The position numbers and the translations under genes were made by a program. A model generated the notes under the pieces. That model did not search any database. It was given only the letters and a program-made list of their open reading frames with translations, and was not told the origin of the DNA. This document shows positions 19,180 through 27,906 of a stretch of DNA of 64,000 nt, piece by piece. The first letter of the stretch is position 1; each line of letters begins with the position of its first letter. Origin of the DNA: Flavobacterium odoriferum (lineage in GTDB: Bacteria > Bacteroidota > Bacteroidia > Flavobacteriales > Flavobacteriaceae); NCBI RefSeq assembly GCF_025499515.1, contig NZ_JAMKFA010000007.1, positions 206,069-270,068 on the forward strand, given 5' to 3'.

Positions 19180-19335
19180 TTAATCGTTTTTACGCACTAA
19201 TTCATCATCGTTTTCCTCGAAAGAATCTGGCTCTTGTCTTGGAGGAGTAGTTAAAACTTTATAGAAAAAAAATGCTGTAAAACCTATTACAATGCCTTGT
19301 GTAAGTAACATTGTTATTAATGCTGTTGAATTCAT
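19180..19335 (-). CDS. MetS-like NSS transporter small subunit
   Basis: 51 residues, below most ORF cut-offs. One transmembrane helix (ALITMLLTQGIVIGFTAFFFY, about residues 4-24) followed by a charged tail rich in D/E ending RKND. Its ATG overlaps the TGA of the sodium symporter gene (ATGA, 19332-19335), a translational-coupling arrangement. MetS of Corynebacterium is such a tiny single-span partner needed by the MetP methionine symporter, and small MetS-family proteins beside NSS genes are known in Bacteroidota. The position and shape make this assignment likely; the primary sequence alone is too short to prove it. Confidence 0.8.
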   Translation of the reverse strand: MNSTALITMLLTQGIVIGFTAFFFYKVLTTPPRQEPDSFEENDDELVRKND

Positions 19336-21002
19336 GATGTTGCTCTCCCTTCTTTAACTCGTTTTTTATATGCAATGAAAACTAATAAACTAATAAAAAT
19401 AAATAACCCTACCAATAAGAATCTTGCCATATTAAGATAGAAAATTTTATCTTCTAGAGCAGCAATTTGAGTAGCATCTGTAGCAACTGCAATTTGTTCG
19501 TGAATTCCAGCATGTGTTATCGTTTTAATAATCGAACCATTATCTAAATTCCATCCATTTCCTGATAATAAATTCCTCACATTTCCTGACCAATCATTAT
19601 TTAAAGGTTTGAATAATGACCCTAAGAAAATGATAATCAACATTAATGGAGTTACATATTTGATAATGTATTTGTAAATATTTGGCACTTTTATATCTGC
19701 TCCTGTAGTTATTTCTCTCCATCCTTTATCCATTCCAAAAATCCAAGAAAACAAAATGGTTTCTAACATTGCGAAAACTACTAAACTAACAGTTCCTGCC
19801 CAATAATCGTATTCATCAAAAACACCTTGTTGATAAAAAATAACTGTTGGAAGACCTAGAATTAATGCCATTGCACCAAAAGACCAAGCCCCTTTGTTTC
19901 TTCCCCAACCAAATTCGTCTCTCATGAAGCCCATCCAAGGAGTTCCCATTGCTAATGAAGAGGTTATCCCTGCAAAAAACAATAATCCAAACCACATTAC
20001 ACCAGCTACAACCGAAAGTACTTCTCCCCACTGTTGGAATAAGTATGGCATTGTTTGAAACGCCATTCCAAATCCAGCATTTTCTTTAACCCAATCCAAG
20101 CCTAAATAACCAGCTGCAATAGGAATTACAATTAATGATCCTAAAACAACTTCTACAAATTCATTCATAAATCCTGCAGAAACAGAGTTTAGAGCAATAT
20201 CATCTTTTGGTTTCACATAAGCAGCATAACAATGAATTGTACCCATACCTACAGAAAGCGTAAAGAAAATTTGACCAGCTGCTGCCATCCAAACTTTTAA
20301 ATCCCAAAGCGATTCATATTGAGGTGTCCACAAGAAATTCAGACCATCCCAAGCATTAGCATCTGGAAATTGTTCCGACGCACCACTTGTTCCTAATGTT
20401 AATGCTTTTATAGCTAATACAACACCAAATAAAATCAACAATGGCATTCCAATTTTTGCTACCTTTTCAACACCACTTAATCCTTTTGAAAGAATAAATG
20501 TATTGATTAACAAACAAATTATATAGAAAACTACTGCTTCATATGGTATTCCAGTAGTTGAGACTCCAATATCTACATATGAGGTAAAAAATGCTGAAAC
20601 TTCAGCTTGACTCATTCCTGAAAAAGTTCCTATAACTGAATGAAACATATATGACATAGTCCATGATTCAATATAACAATAATAAGCCACTACAGCAATA
20701 TTAGTGAATATTCCAAATACACCTATATATTTCAGTAAGCGTCCTTTAACCATAGAGTCTAAGATATAAGGCGTACTATGGTTTCCGAATTTTCCACCAA
20801 ATCGGCCTGAGGACCATTCAATAAATAACAAAGGAATTCCCATCAATAAAAAACACACTAAATAAGGAATAATAAAAGCTCCTCCTCCATTTTGTACCGC
20901 TTGAACTGGAAATCTTAAAAAATTCCCTAATCCAACAGCATTTCCGGCCATGGCTAAAATAAGTCCAACTCGTGAACCCCACGATTCTACTTTTGCAGTC
21001 AT
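19332..21002 (-). CDS. Sodium-dependent transporter of the NSS (SNF) family
   Basis: 556 residues, about twelve hydrophobic segments. The family signature WGSRVGLILAMAGNAVGLGNFLRFP at residues 8-32 forms TM1 with the Na1/Na2 and substrate site; IIPYLVCFLLMGIPLLFIEWSSGRFGG follows in TM2. NSS proteins carry amino acids or amines with Na+ across the inner membrane. The overlap with a MetS-like small subunit gene suggests a MetP-like amino acid (perhaps methionine/alanine) symporter, which is inference. It is the third gene of the DUF2851-PspC-NSS-MetS-HhH-ACAD run. Confidence 0.93.
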   Translation of the reverse strand: MTAKVESWGSRVGLILAMAGNAVGLGNFLRFPVQAVQNGGGAFIIPYLVCFLLMGIPLLFIEWSSGRFGGKFGNHSTPYILDSMVKGRLLKYIGVFGIFTNIAVVAYYCYIESWTMSYMFHSVIGTFSGMSQAEVSAFFTSYVDIGVSTTGIPYEAVVFYIICLLINTFILSKGLSGVEKVAKIGMPLLILFGVVLAIKALTLGTSGASEQFPDANAWDGLNFLWTPQYESLWDLKVWMAAAGQIFFTLSVGMGTIHCYAAYVKPKDDIALNSVSAGFMNEFVEVVLGSLIVIPIAAGYLGLDWVKENAGFGMAFQTMPYLFQQWGEVLSVVAGVMWFGLLFFAGITSSLAMGTPWMGFMRDEFGWGRNKGAWSFGAMALILGLPTVIFYQQGVFDEYDYWAGTVSLVVFAMLETILFSWIFGMDKGWREITTGADIKVPNIYKYIIKYVTPLMLIIIFLGSLFKPLNNDWSGNVRNLLSGNGWNLDNGSIIKTITHAGIHEQIAVATDATQIAALEDKIFYLNMARFLLVGLFIFISLLVFIAYKKRVKEGRATS

Positions 21003-21080
21003 ATAATTATATTGGTTGTTAATTTTTCAAAGATAATAAAACTATCTAAAAAACAAATAAAAGTTACAGTTAATGAAATT

Positions 21081-21302
21081 TTACAGATCAAAAACTGAAC
21101 TTCTTTTAGCTTTTATCAAATCTTTCAGTTTTAAAAGGAATGCTAAGGTTAAATAAAATCCAAAACCTAATCCTACAGTTACAAACGAAATGTAAATAAA
21201 AAACAAGCGCACATTTGTAGCACGCATACCCAATCTATCAGCTAAACGACTTGCTACAAAAAAACCATGTTTTTCAAAAAAATGTAATATATTTTTTACC
21301 AT
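21081..21302 (-). CDS. PspC domain protein
   Basis: 73 residues from the ATG at 21302 (a TTG precedes it). Phage-shock-protein C signature: FEKHGFFVASRLADRLGMRATNVRLFFIYISFVTVGLGFGFYLTLAFLL, with a cytoplasmic N-terminus and two hydrophobic stretches. PspC proteins sit in the inner membrane and take part in envelope stress responses; no other psp gene is nearby. It lies between DUF2851 and the NSS transporter. Confidence 0.9.
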   Translation of the reverse strand: MVKNILHFFEKHGFFVASRLADRLGMRATNVRLFFIYISFVTVGLGFGFYLTLAFLLKLKDLIKAKRSSVFDL

Positions 21303-21330
21303 CAATTTGCAATAATTTTCAAAATTACAA

Positions 21331-22599
21331 TTAATTTTTAAGTAAATGAATACCTATAGCACACTGTAAACACTTTTTTTCATCACAATATTCTTTTTTC
21401 AATTGCAATAATGATTGTGTTTCAAAGGCATTTTTAACATCAACTCCAATTGCTGAAAATTTATCAATGACAATATTTTTTTCAGGCTGAATTGATTCGA
21501 TCAAATCAATTATTTCTTGAGAACTTTCTTTTTGCAAGCTTTGTTCATAAGCAAATCGGACAGGAATAATTGTGTTTATAAGAATTAAATCGATAAATGA
21601 ATCGGTCATTTTTTTCTTTTTTAAAACACTGGTTTTATCAAAATTATAGTGTGTTTCCCAATAGTTACTTACTTCAACTTTAAATAAATCATAGAGTTCA
21701 GAAATTACATTAAAACTAATGATTTTTGAAAATAAATTGTGCTCTTTGGAATACAACGCTGCCAGTTGTGCTAATCGAATAGTTGGAAAATTATCAGGTC
21801 TGTGCTTAAAAAATTCAACTTTATCAAATACATTTTTAGTGATTTTATACTTATGTATTAAATAGTTATAATCGTTTTGCAACTTAATATTGTAATTATC
21901 TTGAAAATTAGCTTCCAACATATTAGCTTGTCCAAAAAATAAAGCTTCTAAGTTTTCAATAGCAAACGATTCTTTTCGTATAATAGAAAAAGGAATTGAT
22001 CTAGCCATATTTTGAAACAAAATACCATTTGTGTTTAGACCAAAATTCTTAGCTAACATACAAAACAGAACCGCCTCCCAATTGTTATTTGAGTCAAGTA
22101 ATAATTGTCTAATTTCTGCTGATTTTCGTTCTAAACGTTCAAAATATAAACGTTCTTGCCAATTTCTAAAAACAAAATCATCAACTTTACCGATATCGTT
22201 TTCGCAATAAATCCAAGATTTTTGACTGAATAACGATTGATATTTATGTAAATCAGACAATGCTACATATTCCTTAAGCTCTAATGTTGGAATTTCTGAA
22301 TTATCTTTTCTGAAAATCGGCACATCATGTTCCCAAACGACATGTAAAATCACCGAATCATAATTCGAATCTTTTTCGTGATTATGCACATACCAATCTG
22401 ATGACTTGAGATGTATTTCTACATTTCCAGCCCATTTTTGATTTTCGATAATAATTTGCGCATTGAAAAAATCAGGCCCAGAAAGTTGTAAATATTGACC
22501 TGAATTGAGAATCTGGATCGACTCTCCTTTTGTAGTTTTTAAATTGGCAATATCAAATTTCTTGAATTGCCACACGTGGTGCAAAAAATCTTCTTTCAT
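21331..22599 (-). CDS. DUF2851 family protein
   Basis: 422 residues. It begins MKEDFLHHVWQFKKFD and contains LQLSGPDFFNAQIIIENQKWAGNVEIHLKSSDWYVHNHEKD...YDSVILHVVWEHD, the block that defines this Bacteroidota family, plus a cysteine-rich end (CDEKKCLQCAIGIHLL). No enzymatic motif is evident to me; the 'W.HN.H' and HVV(W)EHD pattern looks like a possible metal or nuclease-type site but this is speculation. First gene of its operon, with a promoter interleaved with that of the divergent PNGase F-like gene. Confidence 0.88.
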   Translation of the reverse strand: MKEDFLHHVWQFKKFDIANLKTTKGESIQILNSGQYLQLSGPDFFNAQIIIENQKWAGNVEIHLKSSDWYVHNHEKDSNYDSVILHVVWEHDVPIFRKDNSEIPTLELKEYVALSDLHKYQSLFSQKSWIYCENDIGKVDDFVFRNWQERLYFERLERKSAEIRQLLLDSNNNWEAVLFCMLAKNFGLNTNGILFQNMARSIPFSIIRKESFAIENLEALFFGQANMLEANFQDNYNIKLQNDYNYLIHKYKITKNVFDKVEFFKHRPDNFPTIRLAQLAALYSKEHNLFSKIISFNVISELYDLFKVEVSNYWETHYNFDKTSVLKKKKMTDSFIDLILINTIIPVRFAYEQSLQKESSQEIIDLIESIQPEKNIVIDKFSAIGVDVKNAFETQSLLQLKKEYCDEKKCLQCAIGIHLLKN

Positions 22600-22617
22600 T
22601 CTGTATGGCGTATATAA

Positions 22618-22647
22618 TTGAAAAACAAAGATAAAAAATTATATTTG
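22618..22647 (+). promoter_or_regulatory. Promoter of the GLPGLI-PNGase F gene
   Basis: -33 TTG (22618-22620) and -7 TATATTTG (22640-22647), spacing 19 bp; the ATG follows at 22666. Confidence 0.75.
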
Positions 22648-22655
22648 CTGAACAA
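22626..22655 (-). promoter_or_regulatory. Promoter of the DUF2851 operon
   Basis: Minus strand -7 TATCTTTG (22626-22633) and -33 TTG (22653-22655), spacing 19 bp. It overlaps the plus-strand promoter almost completely. Confidence 0.72.
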
Positions 22656-22665
22656 CTCAACTTTT

Positions 22666-24354
22666 ATGAAAAAATTTATAACCATCACATTACTAAGTCT
22701 TTTTACGTTTGCGCAATCTCAAACTAGCTTAAAACCACCAAAAGGATTAAAAATTACCTACACTAGAAGTTCAAACGGAAAGCTAATTGAAAATCAAGAT
22801 GCAATTTTTGTTTTCACGAATCCAACAGAAACTTTAGTAACTACTAAAAAAATGAATTCAGGAAAAGCGGAATTTCCTTTCGAACAAACGTTAATCAATC
22901 CTTCTGAAAATAAAATTGTTCAAGTTACCCAACTTAAAAAGGACAAATCGGTAACTACTGTCGATAGTCTTTCTTTAGCGAAACAAAACTTCGAGTTTTT
23001 ATCGGACACCAAAACTATTTTGGGCTACAAATGTCAAAAAGCAAAAACGATAATCAACTCAAACATCATTGAACTTTGGTATACGAATGAATTGCAAGTG
23101 AAAGGAGCGCCAACTACTTTAGGACAAAACATTGGTTTGGTTTTAGAAATGGTTCGTAATGGTAATTTTGTGATTTCGGCTACTGAAATTGAAAAAATGA
23201 AATCCGTTAGTCCAAGTCTAGAATTACAAAAGAGTACAACTGATAGTCCTGTTTTAGATGGATTGACTTATAAAGATTTGGTTTGGAAAAGCCGTTTTAC
23301 AACGATTAAAGTGTTTGAAAATGAAATCATTAATTTTTCAGACGCATCAAAATCAAACGATAGTATTTTACGATTTGCCAATGGAACAATTATTTTAAAG
23401 AAAATTACTTTTCCAGAAATTAAAAAAGGTGATTTAGTTTTTTTAGACTTAGCAGAACAATCCAATGGTGATGCTTATGACAGAACGGGGTCGGTTTTTA
23501 TGATTCCGCAAGATAAAAAGCAATCATTTTTTGATGGATTACAAAATGGAGCTAAAACTTTACCTATTTATGAAAACGGAAATGGAAAGCAATATCAGGG
23601 TGTTGTGGCAACTCCAGAATTTTCTCCAATAATTGAATTGATGCGCTTTTTTACGCCTTTCGGAATTAAACAATACAATCACATTCAATTGAAAGATAAA
23701 ACTTGGCACGAAATTGTTCCGTACAGAATGGACATTACCGATTTAAAACATAATTTATCTGGAAAAACCGTTTATGTAGGAACTTTTATTGGTAATTACG
23801 ATAAAGGTGGACACAAAATTTCAATGAATATCACCATTAATCCAAGCGAAAGTTCATTGGATAAAACTAATGTTTCTATTCCGTTATTTAACACAACAAA
23901 CGTAATGGAAATGGCGGGACAAGAATATGCTACGATGTTCAACCATGAAAAAGGATTACAAGTTACTTTTACTTTGGACAAAGAAATTAAAAATGCTCAA
24001 TTGCGATATATTACGACTGGGCATGGTGGTTGGGAAAACGGAGACGAATTTATTCCAAAAAGAAATACAATAATTTTAAACGGAAAAGAAGTTTTTTCGT
24101 TTATTCCATGGCGACAAGATTGTGGCGGCTATCGATTGTTCAACCCAGCATCAGGAAATTTTAATGATGGATTATCTTCATCCGATTTGAGTCGTTCGAA
24201 TTGGTGTCCTGGAACAGCAACGAATCCGATCTATATTGAATTAGGAAATTTAAAAGCAGGAACATATACGCTACAAGTAAAAATTCCACAAGGCCCAAAC
24301 GAAGGTGGAAGTTTTAGCTCTTGGAATGTATCAGGAGTTTTACTAGGAGAATAA
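22666..24354 (+). CDS. Secreted GLPGLI-like / PNGase F-like fusion protein
   Basis: 562 residues from the ATG at 22666; the longer frame from 22618 would start at a -33 box. Signal peptide about 1-19 (ITITLLSLFTFAQSQ). Residues about 25-185 resemble the GLPGLI family: KITYTR...., FLSDTKTILGYKCQKA, IELWYTNELQVKGAP. Residues about 205-562 resemble PNGase F, which cuts the N-glycan-asparagine bond. GDAYDRTGSVF aligns with DEWDRYANVY (catalytic D60 = D272), TGHGGWENGDEF with the E206 region (E461), and RSNWCPG with the RAGWCPG turn. The E118 position seems to be G372 (TVYVGTF). So it may be an active but altered amidase or a glycan-binding relative. No sugar genes flank it. Confidence 0.8.
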   Translation: MKKFITITLLSLFTFAQSQTSLKPPKGLKITYTRSSNGKLIENQDAIFVFTNPTETLVTTKKMNSGKAEFPFEQTLINPSENKIVQVTQLKKDKSVTTVDSLSLAKQNFEFLSDTKTILGYKCQKAKTIINSNIIELWYTNELQVKGAPTTLGQNIGLVLEMVRNGNFVISATEIEKMKSVSPSLELQKSTTDSPVLDGLTYKDLVWKSRFTTIKVFENEIINFSDASKSNDSILRFANGTIILKKITFPEIKKGDLVFLDLAEQSNGDAYDRTGSVFMIPQDKKQSFFDGLQNGAKTLPIYENGNGKQYQGVVATPEFSPIIELMRFFTPFGIKQYNHIQLKDKTWHEIVPYRMDITDLKHNLSGKTVYVGTFIGNYDKGGHKISMNITINPSESSLDKTNVSIPLFNTTNVMEMAGQEYATMFNHEKGLQVTFTLDKEIKNAQLRYITTGHGGWENGDEFIPKRNTIILNGKEVFSFIPWRQDCGGYRLFNPASGNFNDGLSSSDLSRSNWCPGTATNPIYIELGNLKAGTYTLQVKIPQGPNEGGSFSSWNVSGVLLGE

Positions 24355-24387
24355 AAAAAGGACGTTCAATTGAACGTCCTTTTTTTA
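24353..24387. terminator. Bidirectional terminator
   Basis: A perfect palindrome, AAAAAAAGGACGTTCAA followed by its complement, between convergent genes; A and T tracts serve both strands. Confidence 0.93.
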
Positions 24388-25749
24388 TTATTTTATTGAA
24401 CCAATAATATCATATTTAGTAATAATGTGATGTTTTCCATTTCCTAAATCAACTAAAACCGCTTGGTTATCTTTAGTAATTAGTTTAGAAACATCTTCTA
24501 CTGGTGTTCCAATTTTTACGATTGGAAATGGCTTACCCATAACTTCGCGAATTGGTCTTTCAGCAGTGTTTTTATCTGAAATGAAACTTTGGAACAAATC
24601 CGATTCATCTACAGAACCTACAAATCCATTTACATCAACTACTGGAATTTGAGAGATTTTATATTTTCTCATTCTTTCAATGGCATGAGAAACTAATTCT
24701 TCTGTACGAACAATTACTAAAGGTTTGTCGATATGTTCTTTGATTAAATCTTCTGCTTTTGTGATTTCTTCTTCTAAGAAACCTCTTTCGCGCATCCAAT
24801 CATCATTAAACATCTTTCCAACATAACGACTTCCAGAATCGTGAAATAAAACCACAACTACATCTTCTGGACCAAAGTGTTCTTTTAACTGCAATAAGCC
24901 CTTTACAGCGGCTCCAGCAGAGTTTCCAACAAAAATCCCTTCTTCTAAAGCGATTTTTCTTGTATAAACAGCTGCATCTTTATCGGTAACTTTTGTAAAA
25001 CCATCGATTAATGAAAAATCAACGTTCTTAGGTAAAATATCTTCACCAATTCCTTCAGTGATGTACGAGTAGATTTCGTTCTCATCAAAAATTCCAGTTT
25101 CGTGGTATTTTTTGAAAACCGAACCGTACGTATCAATTCCCCAAATTCTAATATTTGGATTTTTTTCTTTTAAATATTTAGCTACACCTGAAATCGTTCC
25201 TCCAGTTCCAACTCCAACTACAAAATGCGTAATTTTCCCTTCTGTTTGTTCCCAAATTTCTGGACCAGTTTGTTCGTAATGTGCAATAGCATTACTTGGA
25301 TTATCGTATTGATTTACGTACCAAGAATTTGGAATTTCTTCTCCTAATTTTTTAGACACGGAATAATAAGAACGAGGGTCAGTTGGCTCAACATCCGTTG
25401 GACAAACGATTACTTTTGCTCCAACAGCTCGTAAAATATCAGATTTTTCTTTAGATTGCTTATCAGAAATTACAAAAATACATTTGTAACCTTTTACGAT
25501 TGCTGCTAAAGCTAAACCCATTCCTGTGTTACCTGAAGTTCCTTCAATAATGGTTCCACCTGGTTTTAAACGTCCATCAGCTTCTGCATCTTCAATCATT
25601 TTTACAGCCATTCTATCTTTTACAGAATTTCCAGGATTGAAGGTTTCTACTTTGGCTAACACTAATGCGTCAACTTCGGCAGTTACTTTGTTTAATTGCA
25701 CTAAAGGCGTATTACCAATAGTTTCTAATATATTTTTTGCGTATTTCAT
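24388..25749 (-). CDS. PLP-dependent cysteine synthase/cystathionine beta-synthase with CBS pair
   Basis: 453 residues. A fold-type II PLP domain (about 1-325): ETIGNTPLVQLN, PLP lysine in NPGNSVKDRMAVKM, substrate loop EGTSGNTGMGLA, phosphate loop GVGTGGTISGVAKYLKEKNP, and SNAIAHYEQTGPEIWEQT. Two CBS domains follow (about 335-390 and 395-453; LVSHAIERMRKYKISQIPVVD and VEDVSKLITKDNQAVLVD). This matches cystathionine beta-synthase, joining serine and homocysteine, but some bacterial homologues act mainly as cysteine synthases. The CBS pair suggests allosteric control by a nucleotide such as S-adenosylmethionine. Stand-alone gene; ends at a shared bidirectional terminator. Confidence 0.9.
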   Translation of the reverse strand: MKYAKNILETIGNTPLVQLNKVTAEVDALVLAKVETFNPGNSVKDRMAVKMIEDAEADGRLKPGGTIIEGTSGNTGMGLALAAIVKGYKCIFVISDKQSKEKSDILRAVGAKVIVCPTDVEPTDPRSYYSVSKKLGEEIPNSWYVNQYDNPSNAIAHYEQTGPEIWEQTEGKITHFVVGVGTGGTISGVAKYLKEKNPNIRIWGIDTYGSVFKKYHETGIFDENEIYSYITEGIGEDILPKNVDFSLIDGFTKVTDKDAAVYTRKIALEEGIFVGNSAGAAVKGLLQLKEHFGPEDVVVVLFHDSGSRYVGKMFNDDWMRERGFLEEEITKAEDLIKEHIDKPLVIVRTEELVSHAIERMRKYKISQIPVVDVNGFVGSVDESDLFQSFISDKNTAERPIREVMGKPFPIVKIGTPVEDVSKLITKDNQAVLVDLGNGKHHIITKYDIIGSIK

Positions 25750-25921
25750 TACTTATGAATGTCTGATGTTATTTTTTGCAAAGATAGTATGAATATTACG
25801 AATACAAAAATGAAAATGATTAGCGAACTAACCCTGAATGAATATTGTAGCTTGTGAACGTGCGAACAACTACTCATGAAAGCAGGAAAATGAACAGCAA
25901 AAATTCTCGAACGATTTGTTT

Positions 25922-27811
25922 CTATTTAAAGAAATTCCAGACTAAACCAAAACGAACAATAAAATCTTGATAAGGGTAATTTGGCGCAGAATAGAAATTA
26001 TTTCCTGTCCAAGCTGAATTGAAATGTTCTGCTTTTAGGAAAATTCGTGTTTGACGCACACGCGCATTGATGAAAAAATCAAACATTGGAAAACCACCAA
26101 TTTTAGTTTCGTTTTGCACATAAAACTCACCAATTAACGGATTGTAGTCGTTTGTATAATATTCTGTAAAATATTGAAAAGTAACACCTGTTTGCAAAAA
26201 CATTGCTTTCTTGAAAACATATTCTGAGAAATACAAAGTGTTTCTTGTGGTTAATTGCGGTACATTTACCACGTCATCAACTTGATCAACAGCTTGGTAT
26301 AAAATAGTGTTATCTAATGCAAATTTCCAAAACTTGATTTCTTTGTTTGCTTTTACTGAAAAATAGTTAATGGTTTTGTCGTATTGAACAGGTTTTACAA
26401 TTAATGTAGCAATATTATTTGTGGTATTATCAAAAAATAAATGGTCGTTTAATACTTTATATTGTGCTGAAAGATTAATCCATTTTGTATTTGCACTAAA
26501 TGTAAATTGATTTAATTTCTCGGTTTTAAAATTATTGAACCAATTATAATCTACATAGCTACTTTGATACAATGTGTAGTTCAAATTTGGCAAACTATTT
26601 AATTTTTGATAGTTAAACTCAAATTCATAATCATCGTTTAACTTATATTTTGCATTAGCTTCGATATTAGAAATTCCTTGATCACTAATAGCTTGTGAAA
26701 CAGAAAGTTTTGCAATTAGTTTGTTAGCAAAATAAGTATAATTTCCTCCAATCATATTGACTTTTTCGGAAATTGAATTAGGAACACTTATATTTCCAAA
26801 ACTATCATATACAACACTATTGTAATAATAATTATAGTTATTGTCTTCGATAAAAAATTCTAAATCACCATATGATTTTGTTTTATAAGCAATTCCAAGT
26901 TTATTATATAAATTATTGTATCGTGTTTTGTTGTTAATTCTGTTAGAAAATGAAGAACCAAATCTAGTATTTGCAACAGATTGAGTGAATTCAAAAAATT
27001 TATATTCTTGACTAAATCGATGTGTAAAAACCAAACTATTAGGATTTAACTTATTCAATTTAAATGAATGATCTACAAAAAAGCGGTTTCCTTTTAATAA
27101 AGAAGTAGCATCTTCAAAATAAACCTCTAATCGATCTCTCTCTTTAAAGTTATCATCTCCTGATTCAAAATCACTAGTATTAATAATTCCGCCATTTTCT
27201 TGATTTGAGATGTCTTGTCCTGTAAAATGAGCATTTAAAATATACCGTTTATCTTTTGTAAAGTAGCTTGATGTGAATCTGAAATTACCAGAGCTGCTCA
27301 AAAAATTAACATACTTACCTAAAGATCTTAAACCCTTATATGCAATTGAAAAATTTAAATTTGGCTTTGTATTTATAGTTAAAAAGGCATCTAGTGATTG
27401 TCCTTGCTCCATAACGGTTTTAAAATACAAATCAGTTAATGGTGTTGGAACTGAATAATATTTGATATCCTTAGCTTCTAAATAATTAAAGTGTTTGCCA
27501 GAAAAACCAATCATTGGCATTATTGATTTATTCTTTAATCCATAATCTAGAGTATTGTAGGTTTGCCCTTCGTTTGAAAAAGGCATTAATCCAAAAATAT
27601 CTTTTCTAAGAAAGTTGTATTTGTACTCACTATTGATTGTTAAAGAAGTATCAACAAAAGTTGTGTCTTTTTGAAGTGTGTAGATTTTGTATAAATCAAT
27701 ACTTGGTTTTATTTCCTTTCCTATAACTAAACCTTTATTATCTATGTCATCATTTTGTGAAAAAACACTGAAGCATAAAAAAACAAAAAAGAATAAAAAA
27801 TATTTTTTCAT
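25922..27811 (-). CDS. Putative outer membrane porin (Porin_10-like)
   Basis: 629 residues with a signal peptide (YFLFFFVFLCFSVFSQ). The rest is beta-rich with alternating aromatic residues and ends in ...DFIVRFGLVWNFFK, a C-terminal aromatic typical of outer membrane barrels. EFYVQNETKIGGFPMFDFFINARVRQTRIFLKAEHFN near the end matches the pattern I know from Bacteroidota 'putative porin' proteins of this size. Substrate unknown. It lies downstream of the SusCD locus with its own spacing (95 bp, terminator between) and is probably transcribed alone. Confidence 0.85.
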   Translation of the reverse strand: MKKYFLFFFVFLCFSVFSQNDDIDNKGLVIGKEIKPSIDLYKIYTLQKDTTFVDTSLTINSEYKYNFLRKDIFGLMPFSNEGQTYNTLDYGLKNKSIMPMIGFSGKHFNYLEAKDIKYYSVPTPLTDLYFKTVMEQGQSLDAFLTINTKPNLNFSIAYKGLRSLGKYVNFLSSSGNFRFTSSYFTKDKRYILNAHFTGQDISNQENGGIINTSDFESGDDNFKERDRLEVYFEDATSLLKGNRFFVDHSFKLNKLNPNSLVFTHRFSQEYKFFEFTQSVANTRFGSSFSNRINNKTRYNNLYNKLGIAYKTKSYGDLEFFIEDNNYNYYYNSVVYDSFGNISVPNSISEKVNMIGGNYTYFANKLIAKLSVSQAISDQGISNIEANAKYKLNDDYEFEFNYQKLNSLPNLNYTLYQSSYVDYNWFNNFKTEKLNQFTFSANTKWINLSAQYKVLNDHLFFDNTTNNIATLIVKPVQYDKTINYFSVKANKEIKFWKFALDNTILYQAVDQVDDVVNVPQLTTRNTLYFSEYVFKKAMFLQTGVTFQYFTEYYTNDYNPLIGEFYVQNETKIGGFPMFDFFINARVRQTRIFLKAEHFNSAWTGNNFYSAPNYPYQDFIVRFGLVWNFFK

Positions 27812-27851
27812 AGCGAGTTTATAATAACTGCAAATGTATGAGAAAATAAGT

Positions 27852-27884
27852 AATAAAAAAAGAGCTACATTTCTGTAGCTCTTT
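27852..27884 (-). terminator. Terminator after the SusCD operon
   Basis: Minus strand AGAGCTACA-GAAA-TGTAGCTCT stem with a TTTTTTTATTA tail, 22 nt after the last lipoprotein gene. Confidence 0.88.
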
Positions 27885-27906
27885 CTATTAAATATGTAAG
27901 AAATAA

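Noticed and set aside
25750..25921. Spacer between the CBS-domain enzyme and porin genes searched for a small gene
   Set aside because: No frame with a credible start; only a possible degenerate TAGCCC-type element was noted.
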